A DNA stretch of 64,000 nucleotides from Cellulomonas pakistanensis (GCF_016862755.1 NZ_BONO01000014.1:44199-108198); one strand, 5' to 3'; counted from the stretch's first letter, positions 41,955 to 50,541 are shown. Notes: generated by a model from the sequence alone, not told the origin. Numbers and translations are program-made.

Positions 41955-42017
41955 ACCGAGTGCCCAGAAACTTCTCCGGTTCGCCCCGGTTCGTCCCCCG
42001 GGTTCTGGGCACTCGGC
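41955..42017. repeat. 63-bp palindromic repeat (alignable subfamily, copy B, inverted)
   Basis: CCGAGTGCCCAGAA (41956-41969) pairs exactly with TTCTGGGCACTCGG (42003-42016). Its reverse complement aligns across all 63 bases with 36204-36266, including the inner GGACGAACC. It lies just downstream of the last gene of the sulfur operon. Confidence 0.85.
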
Positions 42018-42047
42018 GCCGCGGCCGGCCGCGCGGCCGGCGCGCGC

Positions 42048-43166
42048 TCAGGCCGCGGCGGTCGCGGTGGCCGCCTCGCGGTCGCGCGCGGCCACGCCCT
42101 CGCGGACCAGCGGGATGACGTACCGGCCGAAGTCGACCGCGTCGTCCAGCAGGTCGTAGCCGCGGGCGGACATGATCCGGACGCCGCGGTCGTAGTACGC
42201 GAGCAGCGCCTCGGCGACCTGCTCGGGCGTGCCGACCAGCGCGTTCGAGTTGCCCGCCCCGCCGGTGGCCTTCGCGGTCGCGGTCCACAGCACCGAGTCG
42301 AACCGGTCGCCCTGCGCCGCGATCTCCAGCAGCCGCTGCGAGCCGGCGTTCTGCGGGGCGTCGATGGGGTGCCGCTTGCTCAGCACGCCGCCGAGCGCGG
42401 CCTTGCGGGCCTCGATCGCGTCCAGCACGCGGTGCGCCTTCTCCCAGGCCAGCTCCTCGGTCGGCGCGATGATCGGCCGGAACGCGGCGTGGATGCGCGG
42501 CGGGGTGGCGCGGCCCGCGGCGGCGGCCTCGGCGTGCACCCGGTCGATCTGCTCCTGGGTGCGGTCGAGCGGCTCGCCCCAGACGGCGTAGATGTCCGCC
42601 TCGGCGGCGCCGACCTTGAAGGCCGCGTCCGAGGACCCGCCGAACGAGATGGTCGGCACGTGGCCGTCGACCGGCTTGGTGTCGAGGTGGAAGTCGGCGA
42701 AGTCGTAGAACCGGCCGTGGTGGTCGAACGGCTCGCTGGACGTCCACGCCCGCCGGACGATCTGGATGTACTCCTGCGTGCGGGCGTACCGCTCGTCCTT
42801 GGTCAGGGTGTCGCCCTCGCGGCCCTGCTCGTGGTCGTTGCCGCCCGTGATGAAGTGGACGGAGAGGCGGCCGCCCGAGAGCTGGTCCAGCGTCGCGAAC
42901 GTCTTGGCGGCGTAGGTCGGGTACGAGACGTTCGGCCGGTGCGCGAGCAGCAGCTCGATGGACGGCAGGCGCGCGGCGACGTAGGCCGCGAGCGCCGCCG
43001 GCTCCGGGCCGGACGAGCCGTACGCGAACAGGACGCGGGTCCAACCGGTGTCCTCGTGCGCCCGGACGATCCGCTCCAGGTAGCCGGGGTCGAACGGGCG
43101 GGTGGTGGCGGCGCGGGTCTCGGAGGCGTCGTTGGTGGTGGCGATGCCGAGGAACTCGACGGGCAT
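42048..43166 (-). CDS. ssuD: LLM-class flavin monooxygenase, alkanesulfonate monooxygenase (SsuD)-like
   Basis: A 372-residue FMNH2-dependent TIM-barrel monooxygenase, the type that splits alkanesulfonates to aldehyde and sulfite. Family landmarks are AHEDTGWTRVLFAYGSSG, LLLAHRPNVSYPTYAAKTFA, LDQLSGGRLSVHFITGG, and the loop RFYDFADFHLDTKPV. AAGGAG supports the ATG. It is the last gene of a minus-strand sulfur operon, separated from the rhodanese gene by a palindrome that may alter its expression. Reduced FMN would come from the reductases encoded at 50914-52028. The exact sulfonate is unknown. Confidence 0.87.
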   Translation of the reverse strand: MPVEFLGIATTNDASETRAATTRPFDPGYLERIVRAHEDTGWTRVLFAYGSSGPEPAALAAYVAARLPSIELLLAHRPNVSYPTYAAKTFATLDQLSGGRLSVHFITGGNDHEQGREGDTLTKDERYARTQEYIQIVRRAWTSSEPFDHHGRFYDFADFHLDTKPVDGHVPTISFGGSSDAAFKVGAAEADIYAVWGEPLDRTQEQIDRVHAEAAAAGRATPPRIHAAFRPIIAPTEELAWEKAHRVLDAIEARKAALGGVLSKRHPIDAPQNAGSQRLLEIAAQGDRFDSVLWTATAKATGGAGNSNALVGTPEQVAEALLAYYDRGVRIMSARGYDLLDDAVDFGRYVIPLVREGVAARDREAATATAAA

Positions 43167-43192
43167 GGGTGTGGCTCCTTCGTCTTCTTCCC

Positions 43193-43264
43193 GCCGAGAT
43201 AGGGCGTCCGCGTCGAGATAGGGCCGTGCGCGGTCCTATCTCGGGCGGGGGGCCCTACCTCGGC
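43193..43264. repeat. 72-bp nested palindrome (GCCGAG...CTCGGC family)
   Basis: Outer arms GCCGAGATAGGGC (43193-43205) and GCCCTACCTCGGC (43252-43264) enclose a second hairpin, CGAGATAGG (43213-43221) with CCTATCTCG (43235-43243). The same CGAGATAGGGC word therefore occurs twice directly and twice inverted. It lies between two genes of the sulfur operon. Confidence 0.85.
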
Positions 43265-43352
43265 GGCTGCTGGGCGGGCGGGGCGGTCGGGGCGGGCGGG
43301 CGGTCCGGGGGTGAGCGGGCGGCGGGGCGGGCGGTCGGGTGGGGCAGGCGGG

Positions 43353-43808
43353 TCAGGCGGGGGCGTCGGCCGGGGCCTCGGCCGGGGGCTCCGCCGGGAG
43401 GCCGGCGGCCTTCCAGGCCGGGAAGCCGCCGTCGACGTGGGACACGGTGTAGCCGCGGGCCGCGAGGGCCTCGGCGACCGGGCGGGAGCCGTTCTCCGAC
43501 CCGCACACCACGACGACCGGGGTGTCGATCGAGATGACCGGCGCGTGCGCCGGGCCGAACAGGGCGTCGAGGTCGGTGCGGTCGAGCGGGGTCGACCCGG
43601 GGATCTCGCCGTGCGAGGCGCGGCCGCCGGCGGAGCGGACGTCGACGAGCAGCGCGCCGTGCGCCACCTCTGCGGCGGCCTCGGTGGGCGGACGCAGGGC
43701 GGGCGCGGCGTCGGCAAGCGCGGCGTCGGGGGCGGGGGCGTCAGGGACCAGGGCCTCGGGGGTCGCGGCCTCGGCGGTGGCGGGGGTCGTGCCGGTGGTG
43801 CTGGTCAT
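43353..43808 (-). CDS. Rhodanese-domain sulfurtransferase
   Basis: A 151-residue single rhodanese domain after an Ala/Pro-rich N-terminus of about 40 residues. HGALLVDVRSAGGRASHGEI is the conserved entry strand and VVVVCGSENGSRPVAEAL holds the active-site Cys. SHVDGGFPAWKAAGLP closes the fold. Such enzymes carry a persulfide and pass sulfur to thiols or cyanide in the cytosol. AAGGAG supports the ATG. It lies in the sulfur operon 11 bases after a flavin monooxygenase gene. Confidence 0.9.
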   Translation of the reverse strand: MTSTTGTTPATAEAATPEALVPDAPAPDAALADAAPALRPPTEAAAEVAHGALLVDVRSAGGRASHGEIPGSTPLDRTDLDALFGPAHAPVISIDTPVVVVCGSENGSRPVAEALAARGYTVSHVDGGFPAWKAAGLPAEPPAEAPADAPA

Positions 43809-43819
43809 GGCGGGCTCCT

Positions 43820-45088
43820 TCAGACGAGGGTCAGGTGCGGGTCGCCGGCGGTCGCGGCGCCCGCGTCGGCGCCGGGCGCGACGCCCCATGCCCCGGCGAG
43901 CAGCGCGAACGACCGCCGGGCGTCGGCCGGGTCGTGCGTGGCGGTGGTGATCAGCAGCTCGTCCGCGCCGGTGACGCGCTGGAGCGTCTCCAGCCGGGCG
44001 ACGACGTCCGCGGGGGCGCCGACGACCCGGGTGTCGACCCGGTCGGCGACGACGGCGCGCTCGTCGGCGGCCCGCTCCTCCCACGGCACGGCGTCGTCGG
44101 GGTGCGGGTACGCGACGGCCCCGGCGGCGCCGCGCCGGATCGACAGCACCCAGTCGGCGAACGGCGTCGCGAGGGCGCGGGCCTCGGCGGTGGTCTCCGC
44201 GACCAGCACGTCGGCCGACACGACGACGTACGGCCGGTCGAGCACGCCGGGGCGGAACGCCGCCCGGTAGGCGGCGATCGTGTCGAGCGTGGTGGCCGGG
44301 CTGACGTGGAAGTTCGCCGCGATCGGCAGGCCGAGCTCCCCGGCGACCCGGGCGCTCTCCCCCGCGGACGAGGCGAGCACCCACAGGTCGAAGTCGGCGC
44401 CCTCGACCGGCGGCGCCACGTGCCGGGTGCCGTCGGCCTCGGCGTAGTCGCCGGCGCGCAGGCCGAGGACCAGGCCGAGCTCGTCGCGGAACGCCGCCGG
44501 GGTGCGGGACGCGCCGACGACCCGCTTCTGCGCGCGCAGCCGCTCGCGCAGGACGGAGTCGGAGCCGTCGATCGGCGGGGCGCCGGGGACGTAGAGGCCG
44601 TCGACGACGCGGGGGCCGAGGGCAGGGCGCGGGGCGGGTGCGGCCGGGGCGTCGGCAGGCGCGGCCGGGGCGGCGGCGACGGGCACGGTGTCGCCCGGCG
44701 CCGTGCCCCCCGGCGCGCCGTCCTTCGGCCCGCCCGGCGGCGCGAACGCCCGCCCCAGCCCGAGGTCGACGCGCCCCGGGTGCAGCGCGGCGATCGTGCC
44801 GAACTGCTCCGCCGCGACCAGCGGGCTGGTGGTGCTGAGCAGCACCGCCCCCGAGCCGACGCGGATCCGCTCGGTGCGGGCGGCGACGGCGGCGGCGAGC
44901 ACCGCGGGCGACGCCGAGCCGACGCCCGGCGACAGGTGGTGCTCCGCGTACCAGACCCGGTGGTAGCCGAGCCGGTCGAGGTCGACGGCCAGGTCGACGG
45001 CCGCCCGCACGGCCTGGGCGCCCGTGCCGCCGGCGGGCACGACCGCGAGGTCGAGCACGGACAGCGGGACGCGAGGGTTCTCGGACAT
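43820..45088 (-). CDS. LLM-class flavin-dependent oxidoreductase (MsnO8-like)
   Basis: A 422-residue luciferase-like protein. SVLDLAVVPAGGTGAQAVRA, HRVWYAEHHLSPGVGSASPA and RIRVGSGAVLLSTTSPLVAA are typical of the MsnO8 branch. An Ala/Pro-rich insertion (about 125-160) lengthens the usual about 340-residue fold. It probably oxidises an organosulfur compound with FMNH2, as its operon position suggests; the substrate is unknown. GGAGGAG supports the ATG. It lies between the binding-protein and rhodanese genes. Confidence 0.88.
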   Translation of the reverse strand: MSENPRVPLSVLDLAVVPAGGTGAQAVRAAVDLAVDLDRLGYHRVWYAEHHLSPGVGSASPAVLAAAVAARTERIRVGSGAVLLSTTSPLVAAEQFGTIAALHPGRVDLGLGRAFAPPGGPKDGAPGGTAPGDTVPVAAAPAAPADAPAAPAPRPALGPRVVDGLYVPGAPPIDGSDSVLRERLRAQKRVVGASRTPAAFRDELGLVLGLRAGDYAEADGTRHVAPPVEGADFDLWVLASSAGESARVAGELGLPIAANFHVSPATTLDTIAAYRAAFRPGVLDRPYVVVSADVLVAETTAEARALATPFADWVLSIRRGAAGAVAYPHPDDAVPWEERAADERAVVADRVDTRVVGAPADVVARLETLQRVTGADELLITTATHDPADARRSFALLAGAWGVAPGADAGAATAGDPHLTLV

Positions 45089-45127
45089 GGTTCTCCTCCG
45101 GGGTGGGGTGCGGGCGGCCGACGGCGG

Positions 45128-46138
45128 TCAGGACGTCTTCGGCAGGCCCGGCGGGTTGGTCTCGGGCGCGTCGATCGCCTCGTCCTCCAGGCCCCAGCGC
45201 TCGAGGACCTGCTGGTACGAGCCGTCGTCGAACGCGCCCTGCAGCGCGGCGGTGACGGCGTCGGCCCAGCCGCTGCCCTTGAGCGTGGTGACGGCGATCT
45301 GCGCGGTGTCCGGCCAGCCGCCGTTCAGCGTGCCGACGACGGTGAAGTCCTGCGGCGAGACCTTGGCCTTGTACGCGGCGGTGGCGTTCGGGCCGAACGA
45401 GGCGTCGATCCGCCCGGACTGCAGCGCGAGGATGGTGTCGCCGTCGTTCTCGAAGTACTCGACCTGGACCGGGTCGAGGCCGGCGGCCTGGTTCTCCTCG
45501 TCCCAGGCGAGCAGGATCTTCTCCTGGTTGGTGCCCGAGCCGACGGCCACCGTGAGGCCGGCGATGTCCGCGGGCTCGTCGATCGCGGTGATGTCGCTGC
45601 CGGCCTCGACCAGCCAGCCGAGCTCGTCGTTCCGGTAGGACGAGAAGTCGAACAGCTCCTTGCGCTCCTCGGTCACCGTGACGTTGGAGATGGTGGCGTC
45701 GACGTCGCCGGACTGGACCGCCAGCGGCCAGTCGGCCCAGGCCTTGACCTGGAGGTCGAGGTCCTTGCCGAGTGCGTCGGCGACGAGCTGCGCGATGTCG
45801 GTCTCGTGGCCGATCGGGGTCTGGTCGTCGTCGGCGAGGAACGCCAGCGGCGCGACGTACGCGCTGACCGCGACGGTGAACGTGTCCTGCTCGGCGAGCT
45901 CCGGCGGGAGCAGGGCGATCGCGTCCGGGTTCTCCGCGGTGTGCACGCGGTCCTGGTCCGGGCTGGTGTTCACCTCGAGGCCGGCGGCCTCGGCGGCGTC
46001 CTGGAGCTCGCTGCCGCCGGGCTCGGCCGCGTCGGAGGCCCCGCCGCAGGCGGCGAGCAGGGCGAGCACGGGCACGAGCGCCAGGGCGGCGTGCGGGCGG
46101 CGACGGGAGCCGGGCGGGCGGGTGCGGGTCGTGCGCAT
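45128..46138 (-). CDS. Amino-acid-type ABC substrate-binding lipoprotein
   Basis: A 336-residue lipoprotein of the SBP_bac_3 family. The lipobox is LALLAAC. The binding fold includes DTFTVAVSAYVAPLAFLADD, GHETDIAQLVADALGK, and DVDATISNVTVTEERKELFD, followed by VAVGSGTNQEKILLAW. The ligand is probably a sulfur amino acid or other organosulfur acid, judged from the operon and its riboswitch. No family motif fixes it. The permease and ATPase genes lie directly upstream, so the importer is complete. Confidence 0.9.
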   Translation of the reverse strand: MRTTRTRPPGSRRRPHAALALVPVLALLAACGGASDAAEPGGSELQDAAEAAGLEVNTSPDQDRVHTAENPDAIALLPPELAEQDTFTVAVSAYVAPLAFLADDDQTPIGHETDIAQLVADALGKDLDLQVKAWADWPLAVQSGDVDATISNVTVTEERKELFDFSSYRNDELGWLVEAGSDITAIDEPADIAGLTVAVGSGTNQEKILLAWDEENQAAGLDPVQVEYFENDGDTILALQSGRIDASFGPNATAAYKAKVSPQDFTVVGTLNGGWPDTAQIAVTTLKGSGWADAVTAALQGAFDDGSYQQVLERWGLEDEAIDAPETNPPGLPKTS

Positions 46139-46202
46139 GGCGGGACTGCCTCTCGGGGACGGGTGGCGCGGCCGGGCGGCGCGCGCCGGGCGGGGACGGG
46201 GG

Positions 46203-47060
46203 TCAGCGGACCTTGTCGAGGAACGCGCGGGTGCGCGGGTGCGCGGGGCTGCCGAGCACCTGGGCCGCGGGGCCCTTCTCGACGACGCGGCCGTCGTCCA
46301 TGAACACGACGGTGTCGGCCACGTCGCGGGCGAACCCGATCTCGTGCGTGACGACGACGAGGGTGGTGCCGTCGTGGGCCAGGTCCCGGATCACGCCGAG
46401 CACCTCCCCCACGAGCTCGGGGTCGAGCGCGGACGTCGGCTCGTCGAACAGCAGCAGGGCCGGCTTCACGGCGAGCGCCCGGGCGATCGCGACGCGCTGC
46501 TGCTGCCCGCCGGACAGCTGGCGGGGGCGGGCGTCGGCCTTGTCGGCGAGCCCGACCCGGGCCAGCAGGGCGCGGGCCTCGGCCTCCACCTCGGCCCGCG
46601 GGCGGCCCTGAGCCGAGACCGGGGCCTCGACGACGTTCTCCAGGGCGGTCAGGTGCGGGAACAGGTGGAAGTTCTGGAACACGAACCCGATCCGGGTGCG
46701 CTGCCGCAGCACGTCGCGCTCGGTCAGCTCGCGCAGCACCTCGCGGCGGCGCGCTCCCCAGCCGGCGCGGCGCCGGGCGTAGCCGATCACCTCGCCGTCG
46801 AGGGCGGCGAACCCGTGGTCGGGTCGCTCCAGGTGGTTCACGAGCCGCAGCAGGGTCGACTTGCCGGAGCCGGACGGGCCGAGGATCACCGTGACCTCGC
46901 CCGGGCGGACCTCGAGGTCGACGCCGCGCAGCACCTCGAGGGTGCCGTACGACTTCGACAGGCCCCGGACCCGGAGGTGGCCGCCGGCGGGGGCCGCGGG
47001 TGTCGCGGGCGTGGGCGCGGCGGCGGGGGCCGCGGCGGGTGCGTGCAGCACGCTGGTCAT
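46203..47060 (-). CDS. Amino-acid-type ABC importer ATP-binding protein
   Basis: A 285-residue ATPase: Walker A VILGPSGSGKSTLLRLVNHL, Q-loop region IGFVFQNFHLFPHLTALENV, signature QLSGGQQQRVAIARALA, Walker B ALLLFDEPTSALDPELV and switch His in VVTHEIGFARDVAD. An Ala/Pro-rich N-terminal extension of about 28 residues precedes the fold. The ATG overlaps the permease stop as ATGA. It powers uptake through the permease encoded at 47057-48163. Confidence 0.94.
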   Translation of the reverse strand: MTSVLHAPAAAPAAAPTPATPAAPAGGHLRVRGLSKSYGTLEVLRGVDLEVRPGEVTVILGPSGSGKSTLLRLVNHLERPDHGFAALDGEVIGYARRRAGWGARRREVLRELTERDVLRQRTRIGFVFQNFHLFPHLTALENVVEAPVSAQGRPRAEVEAEARALLARVGLADKADARPRQLSGGQQQRVAIARALAVKPALLLFDEPTSALDPELVGEVLGVIRDLAHDGTTLVVVTHEIGFARDVADTVVFMDDGRVVEKGPAAQVLGSPAHPRTRAFLDKVR

Positions 47061-48163
47061 CGGTTGCCTCCGGTGCGCTCGGTGGTGCGGGCGGCGGTGC
47101 TGGGTGCGGTGCGGTCGGTGCGGTCGGTGCGAGTGAGGTGGCCGCGCCGCGCGCCGGCCAGGAACGTCGGCGGCAGGTCCGCGGGCAGCGGGCGCCCGGC
47201 GACGCGGGCCGCGGCGACGGCGACCGTCCAGCGCACCCGCTGCAGCGGGGTCGGCGGCAGGGTGCGCAGCGCGCCGCGGGCGTAGTAGCGCTCCAGGTAG
47301 TACTGGGCGACGGTGAGCACGGTGGTCAGGAGCAGGTACCAGATCGCCGCGACGAGCAGCAGCGGGACCACGCGCTGGTTCCGGCCGTAGATGACGCCGA
47401 CCGTGTAGAACAGCTCGCCGTACGCCAGCACGTAGACCACCGACGTGCCCTTGAGCAGGCCGATGATCTCGTTCACCGACGTCGGGACGACCGTGCGCAT
47501 GGCCTGGGGCAGCACGATCCGCCACTGCTGCCGGCCGCGCGGAATGCCGAGCGCCGCCGCGGCCTCGTGCTGGCCCTGGTCGACGCCGAGGATCCCGGCC
47601 CGGACGATCTCGGCGGAGTACGCGGCCTGCGACAGCCCGAGCCCGAGCACCGCGGCGCCGAACTTGTCGACGACGTCGAGCGTGTCGACCGTGAGCCACT
47701 CCGGCCCGAACGGGATGCCGAGCGACAGCTGCGGGTAGAGGTAGGCGAGGTTGTACCAGAGCAGCAGCTGCAGGATCAGCGGCACCGACCGGAACACCCA
47801 GGAGTACGCCCAGGACACCGACTGCAGCAGCGGCGACCGGGACAGCCGCATCAGCGCGAGCACCGTGCCGAGCCCGAAGCCGATCACCGCGGCGACCGCG
47901 GTCAGGCGCACGGTCGCCCACACGCCCTCCAGCACGGACGGCCAGGTGAGGTACTCCGAGACGACGTCCCACTCCCACTGCGGGTTGGTGAGCAGCGAGC
48001 TGGCGACCATGGCCAGCAGCACGGCGACGGCGGCGGTCGCGACCCAGCGACCGGGGTGCCGGGCGGGCACGACGGGCAGGTCGGCGAGGGCGTGGCGGTC
48101 GGCGCCGGCACCGGGCTCCCCGGGCGCGGGCGCCGGCGCGGGCGCCGTGGTCGCGGCGCTCAC
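47057..48163 (-). CDS. Amino-acid-type ABC importer permease
   Basis: A 368-residue HisM/GlnP-type permease. An N-terminal span (WVATAAVAVLLAMVASSLL) is followed by the core with VLEGVWATVRLTAVAAVIGF, a segment FRSVPLILQLLLWYNLAYLY and the ATPase-contact loop EAAAALGIPRGRQQWRIVLP. The C-terminus carries an RTDRTDRTA repeat from a short tandem DNA repeat. The GTG start overlaps the stop of the acetyltransferase gene as GTGA, so the three genes are tightly coupled. Confidence 0.93.
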   Translation of the reverse strand: MSAATTAPAPAPAPGEPGAGADRHALADLPVVPARHPGRWVATAAVAVLLAMVASSLLTNPQWEWDVVSEYLTWPSVLEGVWATVRLTAVAAVIGFGLGTVLALMRLSRSPLLQSVSWAYSWVFRSVPLILQLLLWYNLAYLYPQLSLGIPFGPEWLTVDTLDVVDKFGAAVLGLGLSQAAYSAEIVRAGILGVDQGQHEAAAALGIPRGRQQWRIVLPQAMRTVVPTSVNEIIGLLKGTSVVYVLAYGELFYTVGVIYGRNQRVVPLLLVAAIWYLLLTTVLTVAQYYLERYYARGALRTLPPTPLQRVRWTVAVAAARVAGRPLPADLPPTFLAGARRGHLTRTDRTDRTAPSTAARTTERTGGNR

Positions 48164-48807
48164 CGGGCGAGCCACTTCTCGAAGGCGTGCGGCACGGCGG
48201 CGCCCGGGTAGGCCGACGGCTCGAACAGCGGCGTGTAGCCCGCCGCGAGGTACAGGCCGACCGCCTCCGGCTGCTTCGGCCCGGTGGTGAGGTACAGCCG
48301 CGGGTAGCCGGCCGCGGCTGCGCGCGCCTCCAGCTCGGCCAGCACCACCCGCGCCAGGCCGCGGCGGCGGTGCGCCGCGTGGGTCCAGATCCGCTTGAGC
48401 TCCGCGGTCGGCACGGCGGGCGCGCCCTCGGCGTCCCGGACCGACGGGTCGGCGAGCCGCGCGGCGTCGCCGTGCTCGGGCTCGGTGCGGCGGCGGAAGG
48501 CACCCCCCGCGACCGGGTCGCCGTCCTCGAGCACCAGCACCAGGGCACCGTGCGGCGGGGCGAACTCGTCGGCCCCGAAGAGCGCCAGCTCGTCGCGCAG
48601 CTGCGCCGGCGTGAGCAGGCCGGTGTACCGGGCGCTGTACTCGCGCGCCAGGCCGTCGAGCAGCGGCCCGACCTGCGGGTCGTGCAGCCGCGCGTCGCGG
48701 ACGGCGAGCCGCGCCGGGTCGAGCGGAGCCGGGTCGAAGGGAGCCGGGTCGGGCGGGGCCGGGTCGAGCACGGGCACCCGCAGCGGGGTCGTGGTCATCG
48801 GGGTCAC
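48160..48807 (-). CDS. GNAT-family N-acetyltransferase
   Basis: A 215-residue protein with a GNAT domain after a Pro/Asp-rich N-terminus (DPAPPDPAPFDPAPLDPA). The acetyl-CoA loop is WTHAAHRRRGLARVVLAELE. GYPRLYLTTGPKQPEAVGLY and LAAGYTPLFEPSAY complete the fold. Acetyltransferases in sulfur operons can modify sulfur amino acids, which may protect or trap the imported compound; this is inferred. It is coupled by a 4-base overlap to the permease gene. A second ATG three codons downstream is an alternative start. Confidence 0.87.
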   Translation of the reverse strand: MTPMTTTPLRVPVLDPAPPDPAPFDPAPLDPARLAVRDARLHDPQVGPLLDGLAREYSARYTGLLTPAQLRDELALFGADEFAPPHGALVLVLEDGDPVAGGAFRRRTEPEHGDAARLADPSVRDAEGAPAVPTAELKRIWTHAAHRRRGLARVVLAELEARAAAAGYPRLYLTTGPKQPEAVGLYLAAGYTPLFEPSAYPGAAVPHAFEKWLAR

Positions 48808-48864
48808 CTCGGGGTCGGTCGGAGGGGTCGGGTGCGGGGTCGTGCGGAGTGCGGTGCGGCGCCG

Positions 48865-50079
48865 TCAGGTCAGCGCGAACGGCGCGGCGGACCAGGGGCC
48901 GTCGGCCGGAGCGGACCAGCGGGGCGCGGGCGGCAGCCAGGACGGCCCGGCGGTGACCGGTGCACCGGCGGCCGGCGTCGCGTCGTCGTCCCCCTCGCCC
49001 GGCCGGAGCCGGAACGCGCCGGCCTGCTGCAGCGCGGGCACGGTCCGCTCGACGAGCGTCGCGAGGTCCGCCTCGGCCGAGGTCGGCCGGACGACGAACC
49101 CGTCGACCGCCCCGTCCCGGACGGCGTCCGCGAGCACGGTCGCCAGGTCCGCGCCGGTGCCCGCGACGACGGCGCCGGCGACGCCGAGGTCGGGCCGGTC
49201 CACCGAGCGCACCAGGTCCAGGCGCGCCAGGGCGGCGTCCCGGTCGTCCGCCAGGGCGACGTCGACGTCCAGCAGCACCTCGACGGCGTCGGCCGGGCGC
49301 CCGGCCGCGACGGCGGCGGCCCGCACCCGGGCCCGGGCCGCGGCGGCGGCAGCCAGGTCGGGCGCGGTCAGCCGGGCGACGTCCGCGTACCGGCCGGCGA
49401 GCGCCTCGGCCTCCGGGCCGGCCACGGGGACGACCACGAGCGGCCGCGCCGGGGCCGACGCGCCGCCGGCACCGCCCGCAGCCGCCGCGCGGGCCGACGA
49501 GCGCCCCCGCACCGCGAACCGGACGCCGTCGTGGTCGACGCGGAACCGGCCGTCGCCGGCGCGCCGCACCGGGGCGAGCGCGCCAGCGTCCCAGGCCGCC
49601 AGCACCGCCTCGACCGCCGCGGCGGCGCCGCGGGCCCACGCCCGCTCGTCGGCCGGGTCGGCCGGGTCGGCCCGGTCGTCGCCCGGCCCGGTCAGCTGCC
49701 AGCCCGCGGGACCGCCGGCCGCGCCCTGCACCCCGCGGACCGCGCCCGCCAGGTGCCCGGCCTCCACCCCGTCGTGCGGGACTCCCGCGACCAGCGCCGC
49801 GGTGCGGACCAGCGGGGCGACCCGGGCGGCGGCGACCGCGGCGTCCAGCCGGCCCGCGACCCGGCCGCGGCCGGGGTGCAGCAGCAGGCCGCCGCCCAGC
49901 GCGACCAGGTCGAGCAGGCCGCGGTCGGCGCGGTGCACGAGCCGGGCGAGCCGCTCGCCGTCGAAGGGGCGGGCGGCCACGGACCCGAGGGCGCCGTGCG
50001 CGCCGGGGCGGGCGCCGACGGCGGTGAGGTCGACGCCCAGCCGGGCGCGGCGGTCGGCGCGGGGGGACGAGAAGGGCAT
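48865..50079 (-). CDS. Divergent LLM-class (luciferase-like) monooxygenase
   Basis: A 404-residue protein that keeps the overall plan of NtaA/SnaA/DszA-like flavin monooxygenases, but with weak motifs. LARLVHRADRGLLDLVALGG and VAPLVRTAALVAGV correspond to the early barrel. PLVVVPVAGPEAEALAGRYADVA and VEVLLDVDVALADDRDAALA come later. Ala-rich stretches suggest fast divergence. It is the first structural gene of the sulfur operon, after the SAM-IV-like riboswitch and Cys leader ORF. CGGAG supports the ATG. The function is inferred from the fold and context only. Confidence 0.7.
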   Translation of the reverse strand: MPFSSPRADRRARLGVDLTAVGARPGAHGALGSVAARPFDGERLARLVHRADRGLLDLVALGGGLLLHPGRGRVAGRLDAAVAAARVAPLVRTAALVAGVPHDGVEAGHLAGAVRGVQGAAGGPAGWQLTGPGDDRADPADPADERAWARGAAAAVEAVLAAWDAGALAPVRRAGDGRFRVDHDGVRFAVRGRSSARAAAAGGAGGASAPARPLVVVPVAGPEAEALAGRYADVARLTAPDLAAAAAARARVRAAAVAAGRPADAVEVLLDVDVALADDRDAALARLDLVRSVDRPDLGVAGAVVAGTGADLATVLADAVRDGAVDGFVVRPTSAEADLATLVERTVPALQQAGAFRLRPGEGDDDATPAAGAPVTAGPSWLPPAPRWSAPADGPWSAAPFALT

Positions 50080-50259
50080 GACGGCTCCGATCGAGGGCGG
50101 CGCGGGCGCGCGGAGGCGGCCGGCGGCGCCGGGGACGGCGACGGACGACGAGGGGTGGCGGGTACGCGGCGGCGGCCCGGGTCCGGGCGCGCGGGCGTCC
50201 TGCGGGTGCGGGCCGGTGCCGGCTCGTGGCCGGGACCCGGTGGCAGCGGCCGGGCTCAG

Positions 50260-50278
50260 GCGTCCGCGGGAGGGACGC
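50260..50278 (-). promoter_or_regulatory. Hairpin just after the leader ORF
   Basis: GCGTCC and GGACGC pair across a 7-base loop, 17 bases beyond the stop of the Cys leader ORF. It could be part of an attenuator. The rest of 50080-50259 is GC-rich with many weak stems and no further gene. Confidence 0.4.
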
Positions 50279-50295
50279 GAGGAGGCAGGGCGCCG

Positions 50296-50391
50296 TCAGC
50301 GACGACAGCGACAGCGCTCGCCGGGCGTGGCGGCGGCGCGGGGCAGGGCGGGCGCCGAGAGCGCCCAGGGCGCCTGCACGGTCCGGCTCAT
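50296..50391 (-). CDS. 31-residue Cys-rich leader peptide (candidate cysteine attenuator)
   Basis: A small frame starting MSRTVQAPWALSAP and ending GERCRCRR. GAGGAG lies 5 bases before its ATG, a stronger ribosome-binding site than most genes here. It lies between the SAM-IV-like element and the first operon gene, about 216 bases before that gene. The terminal Cys-Arg-Cys-Arg-Arg uses TGT and CGT codons, uncommon in this GC-rich genome. In mycobacteria, Cys-rich upstream ORFs act as cysteine-responsive attenuators of sulfur operons. A hairpin (50260-50278) follows 17 bases after the stop. Confidence 0.6.
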   Translation of the reverse strand: MSRTVQAPWALSAPALPRAAATPGERCRCRR

Positions 50392-50461
50392 GCGATCTCC
50401 TCGGTTGCACCCGCCCGGGACGGACGGGTCCGCGTGTTGTCCACCACCGGCGGCGGTGGAC

Positions 50462-50541
50462 CTGGTCCTCACCCGGGGCACCCACCCGCGCGGGGGGTTG
50501 CCGTCCGACCAGCCGGGGCTACGCGTCGGAGCTCATGACCA
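50462..50541 (-). ncRNA. SAM-IV-like riboswitch of the minus-strand sulfur operon
   Basis: Read on the minus strand: GGTCATGAGCTCCGAC, then TAGCCCCGGCTGGTCGG and ACGGCAACCCC, then GGGTGCCCCGGGTGAGGACC. The terminal GGTC/GACC helix, the CCGAC/GTCGG stem, and the AGCCCCGGCT and GGCAACCC words match the actinobacterial SAM-IV (S-adenosylmethionine) aptamer as I know it. It lies after a good promoter and before the Cys leader ORF, so high SAM should reduce expression of the monooxygenase/ABC operon. A SAM-I/IV variant is an alternative class. Confidence 0.8.

Noticed and set aside
50392..50481. A 61-codon version of the Cys leader ORF starting at 50481
   Set aside because: Its first 30 codons run into the riboswitch and have no ribosome-binding site. 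The internal ATG at 50391 has GAGGAG at the right distance.
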